Made by a program: the position numbers and the translations under genes
From: Paulownia fortunei
Taxonomy: Eukaryota > Streptophyta > Magnoliopsida > Lamiales > Paulowniaceae
Reading direction: 5' to 3'
NCBI GenBank assembly: GCA_019321725.1
Contig: CM033120.1
Span: 9,429,694-9,493,693 of the forward strand
DNA: 64,000 nucleotides
Part shown: piece by piece, positions 12,538-23,999 of the stretch
Position numbering within the stretch: position 1 is the first letter of the stretch
Layout of the letters: each line of letters starts with the position of its first letter
Notes under the pieces: generated by a model
The model's database searches: none
Seen by the model: only the letters and a program-made list of their open reading frames with translations
What the model was told of the DNA's origin: nothing

Positions 12538-12744
12538 AACTCCCAGAACTTTGACACCTCCTGCATAAGCAGAAATACCAACACTCTCCATTAACCCTAA
12601 ACTATCTCTCCCATATACTAAATGAATTTTTCTTTCTGCTAAACTTCTACCAAGGTTATTGGCTGCCCCTATAAACTCACCATTTTTTTCTAAATTGGAT
12701 CCACAAAAAACACAAATGCAATTGAATTTGCGAGTTGAAGAAAC
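12538..12744 (-). pseudogene. LOG-like cytokinin phosphoribohydrolase copy, N-terminal part
   Basis: The minus strand reads ICVFCGSNLEKNGEF, then GAANNLGRSLAERKIHLVYG, then SLGLMESV and GGVKVLGV. This is the nucleotide-binding N-terminal half of a LOG protein. It stops at the edge of the solo LTR exactly where the half at 10184-10605 picks up. The usual VYGGGSxGLMG motif has become VYGRDSLGLMES, so two glycines of the phosphate-binding loop are lost. No ATG is found upstream; the frame enters an A-rich TTTTATTC repeat near 12750-12780. Together the two halves cover nearly a whole LOG protein with no intron. Confidence 0.88.
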
Positions 12745-13019
12745 CTTTTATTTTTTATTCTTTTATTCTTTTATTCTTTTTTAAATAAGTTGTGCAAAAA
12801 TAAAGTGAGTATGGTAATATTTATTGATGTATGAATAGGGAATGCATTTATTGCATGTTTATTTCTTTTGTCAAAAATATTGAAAATAAGGACACACACA
12901 AATTTAAAAATTACCTACTTACACGTGAATGTACATGTAGTTGTGATTGTGGCACATATCTTCCTCTGGTTTTACGTCCAGTAACAGTTTAAATGCCCTC
13001 TATGGGTCGAGAATATACT

Positions 13020-13355
13020 TTTCATTCAGTTTTCTTATAAACTAGCAAACAGACTTTTTTAATATCAGATTCTCAAGATTATAAAACCCATATTCATTTT
13101 GAAAATATTCGCATAAATCAAGAATTACATGTTATACCAATTCACATGAATGCATCTCAAGAGTCAATATAATGTGATCTGAAGACTCCTTACGCAGTCC
13201 ATCTATATGTATTTTTACTAAAACCAGGCATATATCTACTAAGCAAATCTGAAAACTCATGTGAAAACTCACATGCTCTTACCTTTGCTTCAATTATCCA
13301 TCGTATGTCCTCCGGGATGCCCTTGTGCATAAGCATCCTCAGTTTTTCAACCCTA
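13020..13355 (-). pseudogene. Possible host-gene exon fragments, weak TBC-domain resemblance
   Basis: On the minus strand a short frame reads LRMLMHKGIPEDIRWIIEAK and ends in AAG followed by GTAAGA, a good splice donor, at about 13283. A second short frame near 13015 downwards reads FKLLLDVKPEED in the compatible phase, after an AAAAG that could be an acceptor; it contains one stop. GIPxxxR followed by (W/F)KLLLGY is the pattern at the start of TBC/RabGAP domains, but the match is weak. It could be chance or part of the retroelement. Confidence 0.22.
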
Positions 13356-13591
13356 ATTTTATAAATTTTTAAAATTGCATTTTTAGGAAGAAAAGAAAAT
13401 CACTTCTTGAGAGTTAAAAAAATATCACCCAGTTTGAAAAGAACAAGAAAAGAGAATGAGAAAAGTAGAGAAAATTTGTACAAAGATTTCAATTGTTTGG
13501 AAAACTGACAAGTCCGACTTTAATAACCATAGAATACCGTTATTCGCCATTTAACTGGAAAAAGAAAAAAAATAAAAGAAGAAAAAAAACC

Positions 13592-14880
13592 TTAAAAAAA
13601 AATAAAGTCAGAGAAAATGAGTTTATATATACAACACCAATTATAACAAGGGTTAGAAAGAAAAAGAATTTCCTTTTGTGAAAATTGATTTTTTAGAAAT
13701 GGTTTAACTCTTTGTCCATTTAATTTGAATATGTTACCATTTCTAGAATTTTCAATGTCAATCGCCCTATAAGAATATACTTTTTTTGCAATAAAAGGAT
13801 CACTCCACCTTAATCTCAATTTTTCAGGAAACAAATGCAATCGAGAATTATAAAGCAAAACCTTTGGACCAATTTCAAATATTTTTCTTGAAATTTTATT
13901 ATCATGAAAATCTTTGATTCTTGCTTTATAAATTTTAGAATTCTCATATGCATCATTTCTCAATTCTTAAAGTTCATTGATTTGCAATTTGTGCAATTTT
14001 GAAGATTCATCAAGGTTTAAGTTAAACATTTTGATTGCCTAATAAGTTTTATATTCAAGTTCAACAGGTAAATGACAATATTTTTCATAAACTATCCTAC
14101 AAGGAGACACACCTAATGATATTTTGAAAGCAGTTCTATATGCCCAATGTGTATCGGTAAGTCTAAGAGATCAATCTTTAACGTTTGAGTTAACTATTTT
14201 TTTCTAAATTTTGTTTTATCTCCCTATTTACAAATTCAACTTGTCCATTTGTCTAAGGGTGATAAGGGGTTGCAACTTTATGTATGATTCCATATTTCCT
14301 CATTAAAGTTACAAAAACTTTATTACAAAAATATTTTCCCCCATCACTGATCATAGATTGAGGAATTTCAAATCGACTTAAAATATTTTCTTTCAAAGAT
14401 TTTATCACTATTTTGTGATTATTGTTTTGACAAGAAATTGCTACGATCCATTTCGAAACATAATATATGGCAATCAATATGTAAAGAAAACCAAATGATA
14501 ATGGAAATGATCACATAAAATCAAATACCCCAACAGTTAAAGATTTCAATCACTATGATAGGGTGTAGGAGCATCATATTTCGTTTTGAAAGGAACCATA
14601 ACTTTTGCAGAAAGTGTAAGTGTCTTTGAAAAGAGTTGATCAATAAAATCCGCATTGCAAGATTTTTGCAGTAGTTTTCTTTGCTGAAAAGTGAACATGC
14701 TTCTGAATGATAAAATTTGACATTATTACCTATCTCATTATCAGCACATATCTTCGAAAGATTTAATCCGGACAATATTTGAATAGGTATGGATCATCCC
14801 AATAAAAGTTTTTCACCTTAGTCAAAAACTTCTTTTTGTCTTGAGAGTTCCATTATGATGGCATCTTTCCGATCACAAGA
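13592..14880 (-). pseudogene. Gypsy integrase region (degenerate)
   Basis: On the minus strand the core domain is readable at 14477-14253: YVSKWIVAISCQNNNHKIV, then FEIPQSMISDGGKYFCNKVF and IIHKVATPYHP, the second Asp region of the catalytic triad. The C-terminal part at 13963-13592 reads KIYKARIKDFHDNKI, RLHLFPEKLRLRWSDPFI and NGNIFKLNGQRVKPFL, as in gypsy integrases after the catalytic core. The N-terminal zinc-binding part lies around 14800-14550, where HSEACSLFSKENYCKNLAM can be made out. There are several frame breaks. Integrase inserts the cDNA copy into host DNA; this one cannot be made. Confidence 0.85.
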
Positions 14881-14999
14881 AAATTAACAATGTCAGAAAA
14901 TTAAGGTAAAATAAAAACATTAAATAGTTGTTCATCAGGGAAAGAATCATTAATAGGTGTGGTTTGAAATGAGTCATCACAAACAAGTCTCGACAAATG

Positions 15000-16250
15000 A
15001 TCAACCACCACATTATCTACTCCCTTCTTATATCGAATCGTAATATTAAATTCCTAAAGTAAGAGAATTCACCTAATTAGTCTCGGTCTAGCATCTTTTT
15101 TTGACAAAAGATATTTCAAATCTGCATGATCACTAAAAACAACAATTGGTGAGCCAACAAGATTATATCGAAATTTATCCAATGCAAAAACTACAACAAG
15201 TAATTCTTTTTCTATTGCTGAATAATTTAATTGAGTACTATTTAAAGTTTTACTTACATAGTAAATAATATATGGTTTTTTATCTTTTCTTTGTCCCAAG
15301 ACAGCTCCAAATGTAGTCACTAGCATCACACATTATTTCAAAAGGTAAAGTCCAATCTAGAGGCTGTATGATTGGAACACATGTAAGCATGCTTTTAAGC
15401 TTAACAAAAATATTTTTACAATTTTTAGTCCATTCAAAAATAGTGTCTTTTGTTAGAAGATTACACAAAGGTTTAGATATTATGCTAAAATCTTTGACAA
15501 ATCTTCTATAAAAACGAGTATGTCCTAAAAATGATCTTACCTCCTTCATAGTCTTTGGTGTTGGAAAATTGGTAATTAACTCAATTTTAGATTTGTCAAC
15601 TTCAATACCTTTTGATGAAATAATGTGTCCACGAACAATACAAGTTGTTACCATGAAACGACATTTCTCCCAATTGAGCACAAGATTCTTTTCTTCACAC
15701 CTGGTCAATTTTTTTTCTAAATTAGATAGACAATTATCAAATGAATTACCAAAAAATAGAAAAATGATCCGTGAAGACTTTAAGAAAATGTTCAACCATG
15801 TCACTAAAAATACTAAGCACGCATTGCTGGAATGTAGTTGGTGCATTACATAATCCAAAAGGCATCCTTCGATATGCAAAAGTATCAAAATGACATGTAA
15901 AAGTTGTTTTTTCTTGATCTTCAAGTGCAATTGTAATTTGATTATACCCAAAATATCCATCTAAAAATCAATAAAATTCATATCTCACAACTCTTTCTAA
16001 GATTTGATCCATAAAGAGTAATGGAAAATGATATTTTCTAGTAATTGAGTGAAGTTTTCTATAGTCAATGCACATTCGCTAACCAGTAACATGACTTACC
16101 CATTTGCTATCAGAAATAGGATAAATAATTCCATTATCTAAGAGTTTAATAACTTCATTTCTCACTACTTCTTTCATATTAGGATTTAGCCTTCGTTGCA
16201 TTTCTCTAGAAGGTTTAGCATTTTCCTCTAGATAGATATTATGTTTGCAA
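15000..16250 (-). pseudogene. Gypsy reverse transcriptase and RNase H (degenerate)
   Basis: The minus strand reads reverse transcriptase from about 16230 to 15400, with the C-terminal phrases FLGHTRFYRRFVKDFSIISKP and FEWTKNCKNIF-KLK at 15560-15400. RNase H follows at 15329-15069: YIIYYVSKTLNSTQLNYSAI, EKELLVVVFALDKFRYNL and VVFSDHADLKYLLSK. The active-site box, normally FMDDF in this group, reads FTDHF near 15765, so one catalytic Asp is lost. A frameshift near 15300 separates the two frames. The enzyme copied element RNA into DNA in the particle. Confidence 0.9.
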
Positions 16251-16559
16251 ATGAAAGGATTAATACCTTTAATATCAACAATGGTCTATCCTAAAGCATT
16301 CTTATGCATTTTAAGAGTTTCAATCAACTTACGTTTTTTAGATGCATCGAGTTTGGGAGAAATTATTACTGAAAAAATCTCATTCTCTCTCAAGAAAGAG
16401 TATTTCAAATCAATTGGTAAAGGTTTTAAATCAATAACGGGAGCTTTAATACTCGATGAAATAGATTTTACTGTTGATGATGAAAGTTTTTAAAACCTTG
16501 GCTTTCAAAAATGATTTTCTTGTACCTGTGAAAATTCAGAGAGAGTATTAGCGTGTGCT

Positions 16560-17060
16560 TTTTACAAATACTCATTTTTAAAACAAGTCTCTAAAGAATC
16601 TGAAGAGTTAGTGGTAGTAAAGTATTCATGAACAAGTTCCTCGATTGAATCCATATCATGTACTTCGACATCATCTGCAGGTTGCTTACAAGCATTTTCC
16701 AAAGTCATATTTCCAAATGATAACTTCAAAATATCATTCCTACAATTGATCAAAGCATTTGAAGTTGTAAGAAAAGGACGACCCAAAATGATAGGAATTT
16801 GTGTATTAGTTTGTGCAACAGGCTTTGTGTCCCAAACAAATAAAATCAACTAGAAAGTAAAACTTATCAATTTATATCAACACATCTTCTACTACTCCCT
16901 TTGGAACTTTAGTCGAACGGTCAGCTAGTTGGAGTACAACGGAAGTTGTTTTGAGTTCTCCCAAACCTAACTATTCATAAACTGATAAAGATAGAATATT
17001 TACACTAGCACCAAGATTAAGCAAAACACGCTCTATTCTAGTGTTTCTTGTGATACATGA
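16560..17060 (-). pseudogene. Gypsy aspartic protease region
   Basis: The minus strand around 17030-16970 reads VLLNLGASVNILSLSVYE followed by a stop. Related elements have DLGAS, so the catalytic Asp is now Asn. Further on come TKVPKGVVEDVLI and, at 16849-16562, IPIILGRPFLTTSNALI and LKLSFGNMTLE, the usual C-terminal part of this protease. The protease would cut the gag-pol polyprotein. Confidence 0.8.
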
Positions 17061-17099
17061 AATGATTGGACAACCTGGACCTTTGTACTTGGGTGAACT

Positions 17100-18840
17100 G
17101 AATTATTGAATGGTTGAACTAACACTTTTAGTTAAAAATACCTTCTTTTGTACATGATATTTTCTTTTGATTGTACACAAATATTTTAAAATTTTGGCAT
17201 AAGGTGGAACTTGATTGATTGCATCCAAAAATAGAATATTAATCTTGACTTGTTTAAAAACGTCAAAGATTTCAGCATTTGAGTTTAATTTATGAGTTGC
17301 TTGTAATTTTTGAGGAAAAGGTGCTGGAGGTAAATATTTTTCTTTTTCATCATTTTCACATTTACCTTCATCAAACTTACCTTCATTGTCAAGACTATTT
17401 TCATTCTTCATTTCTAGATGTGGATTATGAACTTTCTCCTTGGGATGAATAGTTTTATCAATAACTTTTCCATTCTGAAGAGTTGTGACTAAATTTATCT
17501 CCTTGACTGAATTTTCACCTAAAGAAGAAACATGACACTGAGTGGAAGGATTAGGTTGAGGTTGAGTAGGAAATTTACCTTATTCATGAGTACGCAAAGA
17601 AGTTGTCAGTGTTGAAAGTGTACTTTTTATCTCATTGATAACTTGTGAAATCTGATTATTGATGTTTGTCTATTCATGTATAAATACTTACAAAGTCCCC
17701 TCAATGGAATTTGTATGTGGAACTATGGTTTTTGTGAATGCATCGATTGGGCACGATTATCATCTCGCCAACTAAAATTGAGAAAATTTCTCCATTGTGG
17801 ATTATAATTTTTAGAATATGGAGAATGGAAAGATTTTTTGAATGTGTTCATGAAATTTGCTTGTGCTGGAATGTTTGGACATTCATTGGTGGAGTGCCCC
17901 AAAAGTTCACAATTGTTACAAATTTCTTTCTCTTGTACAAATTTGATTTTCTTTACTTTTTTAAGTTCCATGGCTTCAACTTTTCTTGTTAAATTAGCAA
18001 GTCTAGCATTTAGATCATCTTCTTAGCTAAGGTAATATTTTTGTTTATTACTATTAGCAAGATTAGATCTAATAGAACATTCACAAGAATTAACACTATG
18101 CTATGATTGAGAGTTTTCTGTCAAATGATCTAGATATTCTAGGGTTTCATCAGGTTTTTTATCAAGAAACTCACCATTACACATTGTTCCAATAAATTAT
18201 TTTGTTTGAGGAGTTAAACCTTCATAAAAGAAACTAATTAAGCGCCATTTTTTAAAATCATGATGTGGGTATGAATTCAACAAATCTTTAAATTTTTCTC
18301 AACATTGAAAGAAAGCTTCATTAGAATTTTGAGAAATTTTTTGAATTTGTCTTTTCAAAATAATAGTTTTATGAGTTGGAAAGATTTTTTTTAAAAAATT
18401 CAGCTTGCATTTCTTGCCAAGTGCCAATTGACCTAGGTTTTAAAGAATTAAGCCAAGTTTTTGCGTTATCTTAAAAAAAAAGAAATAATTTAAGCTTAAC
18501 AATCTCATTTGTGCAAGTTTGATCATCAATAGTGGCACATACTTCATCAAATTCTTTCAAATGCAAGTAAGGGTTTTGAGAGTCTAAACCATGAAAATTA
18601 GGAAGTAAATGAATCATACCTGGTTTGAATCGAAAGTTATTTGCATTGAGAAGAAAAATAAAACAAGAAGGAGAATAATTTCGAGAAGGTTGTAAATAAT
18701 AACGCATGGTACGCACTTGTTAATTATCATTTTCATCCTGGACACTTTCATTTTCAACCATGGTAGAAGTGTGTGGAGATGATTCAAATAAATTTCCAAA
18801 TAAAGTTTGAAAATTATTTCTAACTAAACGCTGAGATTTA
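17100..18840 (-). pseudogene. Gypsy gag (degenerate)
   Basis: The minus strand reads the start of the capsid part at about 18716-18471: MIHLLPNFHGLDSQNPYLHL and KEFDEVCATI, typical of Tat/Athila gag. Many stops follow. A zinc knuckle CNNCELLGHSTNEC (CX2CX4HX4C, intact) is at about 17930-17890 in the frame 17971-17723. The section 17411-17103 with LPPAPFPQKLQ and VPPYAKILKYLCT leads to the protease. Gag would form the particle and bind RNA. Confidence 0.87.
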
Positions 18841-18937
18841 TGACTACAATACCATATAACCATATATCTATAAAGAAAATAAACAAACTATATTTACAAA
18901 GAAAAAATATTAACAAACCTAAATACTTACCTTACCT

Positions 18938-18955
18938 TCCCCGACAACGATGCCA
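18938..18955 (-). other. Primer-binding site of the gypsy element
   Basis: The minus strand reads TGGCATCGTTGTCGGGGA a few bases inside the 5' LTR. The complement of the plant tRNA-Asp 3' end is TGGCGCCGTTGCCGGGG; the three differences are all transitions (G-to-A or C-to-T). This site primes minus-strand cDNA and fixes the element's orientation. Confidence 0.85.
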
Positions 18956-18960
18956 AAAAC

Positions 18961-20610
18961 TAGCTACAACTTTAAGGTTGCTAACCCAAGTGCAGATTGT
19001 ATTAAGTAATAAATTTCTTATGAGTCCAAGGTCAATCCACAGAAAAGTTTCTTGAAGAATTCAGTATTATAATTCTAAAAAAAAAAAGGATTTATGCGAA
19101 TCAAAATATATGAACAATTAATGTATGGTATAACTAAAGAAAAATCAAAGTAATAAAAGTATTGAGGATTAGGGATCCAATCGAGTTTTGGATAGAGAAA
19201 CGATTATTTATTCTTTTTACCTCTATTAATAGCCACTATTGGAATCCATACATAATTAAGGTTCCAATGGAAAGATATTATCAAATAGCTCATGCAATAA
19301 GGTAATCATGATATTGTCTTACTATTGCAAATTATCTTTTAATGTCAACACTTATTTATGGGATCAAACATTTATGAACACCTTTGTCAACAACAAATCA
19401 AGATTTCACATTAGCAGTCGGTGGGGTAAAACCATACAATAAGCTAAATGAACCCAAGTATTTGTTGTGTCATTGGAGATACATAAATCAAGAATCGCCA
19501 CAAAATAAGTAGAGTTTAGATCAAAACTCAAAATAATAATACAAAATATTTAAACATTTTCTACCCTTATAACCATTCCTCTTCCTCCATCAAGAGGCTC
19601 ACCCTTTTTCCTCAACAAAATAAAATTTAGAAAGTTATAATAAAAGTAGCAAAAACTAAAAATAGAAGAGAAACTAGAGAATGTATTTCTATTACTATAA
19701 GAAAACTTACATTACTAAAAAAACATACATATTAGAAAACTTAACCTAAAGAAACATTCTACCCCTCCCCCCCCCCCCCCTACCTTTCTTACAAGCTTAA
19801 TATATGGCATATTTATAGTACTTGGAATAAGTTAGAGGCCAAATAAATAATGGAGAGGTTAATCAAGTGGTATGTTAGTTGCCAACAGTTAGTAAGTTGT
19901 TACACTAAGTCCTCACTTATCGAATTAAATTACATTTTTAGGTTTAACACATCCAGATTTTGATGATTAGTAAATAACAAAAAGTGTAGATCTTTCAGTG
20001 TTGATATAATTTCATATATCATTTTTTAAATTTGGCTATTAGATGAAGGAAATATGATCAAATTATCGAATCATTTCCAAGAGCCGTCCTTTAACAGCAA
20101 CGTCAACTTGTAGCCTATATTTTTACCATTTTGACATATTTTTTCTCCATATTGTCTTCAACAAACTTATTTATTTACTCTTGTATATAACATATCCAAA
20201 TTGCAGCCCAAAATAAATTTAGTTTTAAGAGATATGACTCAATTGGTCAAATAAGCCAATATTGAGTTGATGAACTTTTATCCAAATTTTGGTGATCCAT
20301 TTTGTGCAACTATTTGGACAAATTTTCTGCTATAATTAAGATTGAATTCAGTAGAGCTTCCAACAGAAACATTATACTTCTATCTATTGGTTTTCATATG
20401 AAATAAATTTCATGTTCATGGGGCTTTTGATCATAAAATTATACTTAAAATACAAAAACTGCACAAGTTTAAAAACACGTTTCTTTTGATCTTTTTATAT
20501 TCATTGATTTTCTAATACAAAATATTAATAAAACAATAATATTAACAATAATAAAGTAAAAAAAGTATAAAAGATTTGATACAAAAATATGTCAAAATAT
20601 GCACTTATCA
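18961..20610 (-). repeat. 5' LTR of the gypsy element
   Basis: This direct repeat of 6740-8509 is about 1650 bp. The inner edge reads TAGCTACAAC where the other LTR has TGCTACAC, so the terminal dinucleotide is mutated or shifted by a base. It carries a run of about 15 C near 19769-19784 and a single copy of the unit that is doubled in the 3' LTR. Its promoter would drive the minus strand; I did not find a convincing TATA box. Confidence 0.9.
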
Positions 20611-20615
20611 GTTTC
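20611..20615. other. Target-site duplication GTTTC (right)
   Basis: GTTTC directly follows the LTR end CTTATCA and matches 6735-6739 exactly. This confirms the element's ends. Confidence 0.85.
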
Positions 20616-21010
20616 TAACAATATACTTTCGTATAAATAAGAAATAAAAAGTTTATGATAGCATTTAAGACATCGATATCATAATATGCTTTGAAAAATA
20701 AAATTAATTTTGAAACTGAAATTTATGAGGTACGATGTAAAATAAGATTTGTAAAAGTCCTATTAACTCTTTATTTAGTGTTTCAAAGTGATATTTGTTT
20801 GTTGGAACAAATGTGTTTGCTCTTTTTTCTTCTTTTTGGGCTTTTCATCCTACTGATAAAGGCTTAAGTAAAACAAAATACGTCAATAAAATACAATAAA
20901 AATTAAGTATATATTTCTCATCCTCACTACTCTTTTTCTTAAACTTTCACTTTAAAAATTAGTTTTATAATATCATTTCATTAATTAAAAAAATATAGCT
21001 ATCATCTAGG
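20616..21010. repeat. AT-rich repeat block interrupted by the gypsy element
   Basis: The sequence TCTAACAATATAC, TAAGAAATAAAAAG and later CTACTCTTTTTCTTAAA matches 1619-1945 in order. The gypsy element therefore inserted into a copy of the same AT-rich repeat family. No gene is visible here. Confidence 0.55.
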
Positions 21011-22705
21011 TTTGTTCTATTTTTTATTTTTTTATTTGAGTATAAGCATTTAACTTTTTTTAATACGTTGGTTATTATTCAATCTTAATTTTATATTGTC
21101 ATAATAATGAATTTAGTTAATTGAAAGAATGTATCATGAAAAAATAATTAAATTATTAATTAAATTTAAATTAATAATTCAATTTAAAGGATATATCCAT
21201 CATTACAAAAAAAAAATAGATAAAGATATTTTGAAAAAATTAAATACCAAAAAAGTGAGTATGAATAACAAAAACAAAATATTCATCTTTCTTTTTTCTC
21301 TAGAATTATAATAGAATTTTTCAATTGTAGAGAAAATATCATAAATTTAATATACAGTCGTGCATAATATTCAACTTTAAATGACCATAATTTTCTCTTA
21401 TGAATTTCTCAATATATGCTTATGAGATATGATTGGAAAGCTTTCGAAATCTAGTTTAATGAAATTGTATTTATTTAAAAATTCAAAGTATTGAAAGAGT
21501 TATGATAGAAAAAAGATAGATTTTTTATTTTTTTAAAAAAAAATTGGGATACAAAATGACACTTGAAATTATGTTTAAATTATATTATTAAAAATTATTA
21601 AAGTTCAATAATACTCTAATTTGTTTAATATTTAATACTTACAAATGAGTTATATTAAGTATCTTAAAATTTTCAAACACCTTTTTAATCATTCACACTT
21701 TAATAAAAAGTATAAATAAATATGGTAAAATAAATTTCAATTATATTATCTACATACATGCATTGTGGGGCATGGTTATTGAAACTGCACTGGATCGACC
21801 GATTGAACCGGCTGAATTGTGAATCGGCATGAACAATGGTGTTGTCGGCATGAACAATGGTGTTGTGTATGTAAAATGAGCAGTTAGATATATGTTGCCA
21901 CGTAGCCAAAATCCGAAGAAATCGACAGCCCATCAACCCTTTTGACTAGTTCAAATCAATTATTTTTCAATTCACAAATCGTAAAGAAAAAAAGGAAAAT
22001 CAACAAAAAAAAAAAGAAAAACTAAAAACCTACCATTAAAGCAGGCAGCCCGCGCAAAACATAAAACATAGGGTGTGACGGCGACGGCATCCGCGTTCAT
22101 GCCACCTTTCTTCTTTTCCTTTGCCATGAACCTTACGCTCTCTTTGTATTGCAGGTTGAATATGTTTTGTACATTGTCGATGCCATAATTTATATCAATG
22201 CTCAGTACCATAATAACCACTCACTCTTTTTTCATTTTCTTAATATATATATATATATATATACACACACTAAGTTACTTGTATTTATGGAGTTTCGAAC
22301 AGAATGAAAACAAAAGGAAGCTGACATATTTGGATTTTATTTAATTTAGATATTTATTTTTATTTTTATTTGTTAAATTTACTGTCTGGATATCTTTATA
22401 TATATATATGTTTATCAAGATGGTTTAATCGGTACAACTAATGATCCAATAACTAAACTAATTGTCTGATTAGATGTCCCATCTGAGTTTTAAAATATTG
22501 TTGATTTGTTGTAGTGCTTATCAGATGGTGTCAATATTTCTATTTTGTTATATATAGATTAAAAATCTAATTATAGTGAACAGGAATATAGAAACTTAAT
22601 TAGGTATTATCTTGTAAACTTATCATTATAATGCAATTTAAATAAGGTAATTTCAATCCTCATAAAAATATTGAAAATCCTAAAAACTTTACACTTGTTT
22701 ATTTA
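21011..22705. other. AT-rich DNA with a 21-bp duplication; no clear gene
   Basis: A perfect tandem duplication of CGGCATGAACAATGGTGTTGT lies at 21825-21866, in a less AT-rich patch (21775-22200). The minus-strand frame 22220-21972 (82 codons) starts after a TA dinucleotide run (22240-22263) that could act as a TATA region. Its middle reads RFMAKEKKKGGMNADAVAV, but I recognise no family and its tail is low-complexity. I do not call it a gene. The rest shows nothing I can identify. Confidence 0.4.
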
Positions 22706-23857
22706 GGGAGTGTTTGCAAACGCTTAAAAATATATTTTAAAAATTTTAATTTTAAAAAAGTGATTAAGGAATACAAACACATGCTGCTTCTGTTTCTGCT
22801 GCTGTTTAACTAAACAAAAAGATAAAATATACCAAAAGTTGGAAGCACCCCTAAGGTGCTTTTTTCAACTTCTAGTATTTTTGTATATATTTAAGACTTG
22901 TTTTATTAAAATCTCTATCCTTGTAATTTTTTAAAAAATTTAATTTTACTCATTAATTAAATTAAAGTAGCTTTGCTCCATAACATTTCACCAACCCATA
23001 AGTATACTCTTACATATATATACAGATAAGCATACATGCATATTTGAATTATAATAAAACATCTTATACATTTCATATATATATATATATAATATATATA
23101 TATATATAAGTAATATACTTATGTACATGTACATAATCTATATGCACAAAATTATATCTATTATGCATATTGTAATTATCATTATTTTACACATGTATAA
23201 TATATGAAATAATGTATTTATATTGTGCAACAATAAATGTAGTATTATATATATATGCAAAACTAACACACACACACATATGTGTGTATTTATACTCAAT
23301 ATATTCATAAACATGCATGAATATTAATAGGTATACGAAAATATGAAAAGTATATTTACAAATACAAAATGATCATATATTTATTTATATAGTATTGTAT
23401 ATAAATATACATATTAATGTATAAAAATAAACTTATGCTTCTTTATATACACAAATACATAAATAAATGTTATTATACCCCATAAAATGCATATATACAC
23501 ATGTAAGGATAGTGTACTTAATTGATGATTTTTTAAACTAATTTATTAATAAATTGGTTATTGACTTACACACATGAATTAATACATGTATATATTGTAT
23601 TTACTATTATATACATATAAATAATTTAGATTAATTTATTTGATCAAACTCTACAATATAAATCACTATTTTTAAAGAGTTTTATACACAAAAAATAAGT
23701 TGAATCTACTATTGTAACTTATTTACCAAATATTATTTTTTAATTTATTTCTACTTTTTAACAACACTTTACAAACACTTTCAGCTTTTACTTCTCAATA
23801 ATTTTATTCATTTTTTTAAAGTAAGCACTTCTGTAGAAATAGAAGTCAAACATTCCC
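22706..23857. mobile_element. MITE-like element with imperfect terminal inverted repeats
   Basis: The left end reads GGGAGTGTTTGCAAACGCTT and the right end, on the other strand, GGGAATGTTTGACTTC. The subterminal parts are rich in AAAAGTGCTT-like words, as in many small plant DNA transposons, and an inner hairpin GAAGCACC-CCTAA-GGTGCTT is at about 22842-22861. The middle (22960-23660) is nearly pure AT with (TA)n and (CA)n runs. I could not find a convincing target duplication, so the ends and family are tentative. No transposase is present. Confidence 0.42.
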
Positions 23858-23999
23858 ATGGTATACATGAAGTGAGAACTACAATCAAGGTTTAGTTGCT
23901 AGACAAGATAATTTAATAGTAGTGAACTCGCACTGTGGAGTTCTTCACATTGGACATTATTTATTTATTTATTTATTTTTGTAACAAACAATCAACAAC

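Larger units (their letters stand above)
6740..20610 (-). mobile_element. Ty3/gypsy LTR retrotransposon, Tat/Athila type
   Basis: A complete but decayed element of about 13.9 kb lies on the minus strand. It has two LTRs (6740-8509 and 18961-20610), both ending in ...CACTTATCA on the plus strand. A primer-binding site adjoins the right LTR and a polypurine tract adjoins the left one. Flanking 5-bp duplications are GTTTC on both sides. Gag, protease, reverse transcriptase, RNase H and integrase can be read in that order on the minus strand from 18840 down to 13592, all with stops and shifts. Integrase last in pol is the Ty3/gypsy order. The gag phrase FHGLDSQNPYLHLKEF and the long LTRs point to the Tat/Athila group. 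Between integrase and the 3' LTR lies about 5 kb of extra DNA holding a LOG gene copy and a solo LTR. Confidence 0.93.

Noticed and set aside
15569..16493. Plus-strand frames opposite the gypsy pol
   Set aside because: They are antisense shadows of reverse transcriptase and protease.
19769..19784. Poly-C run as a functional element
   Set aside because: Homopolymer runs of this kind also occur at 28797-28810 and are easily explained by slippage or sequencing.
21972..22220. 82-codon minus-strand frame starting after a TA run
   Set aside because: Half of it looks protein-like but it matches no family I know and ends in a low-complexity Phe/Leu tail; evidence is too thin for a gene call.
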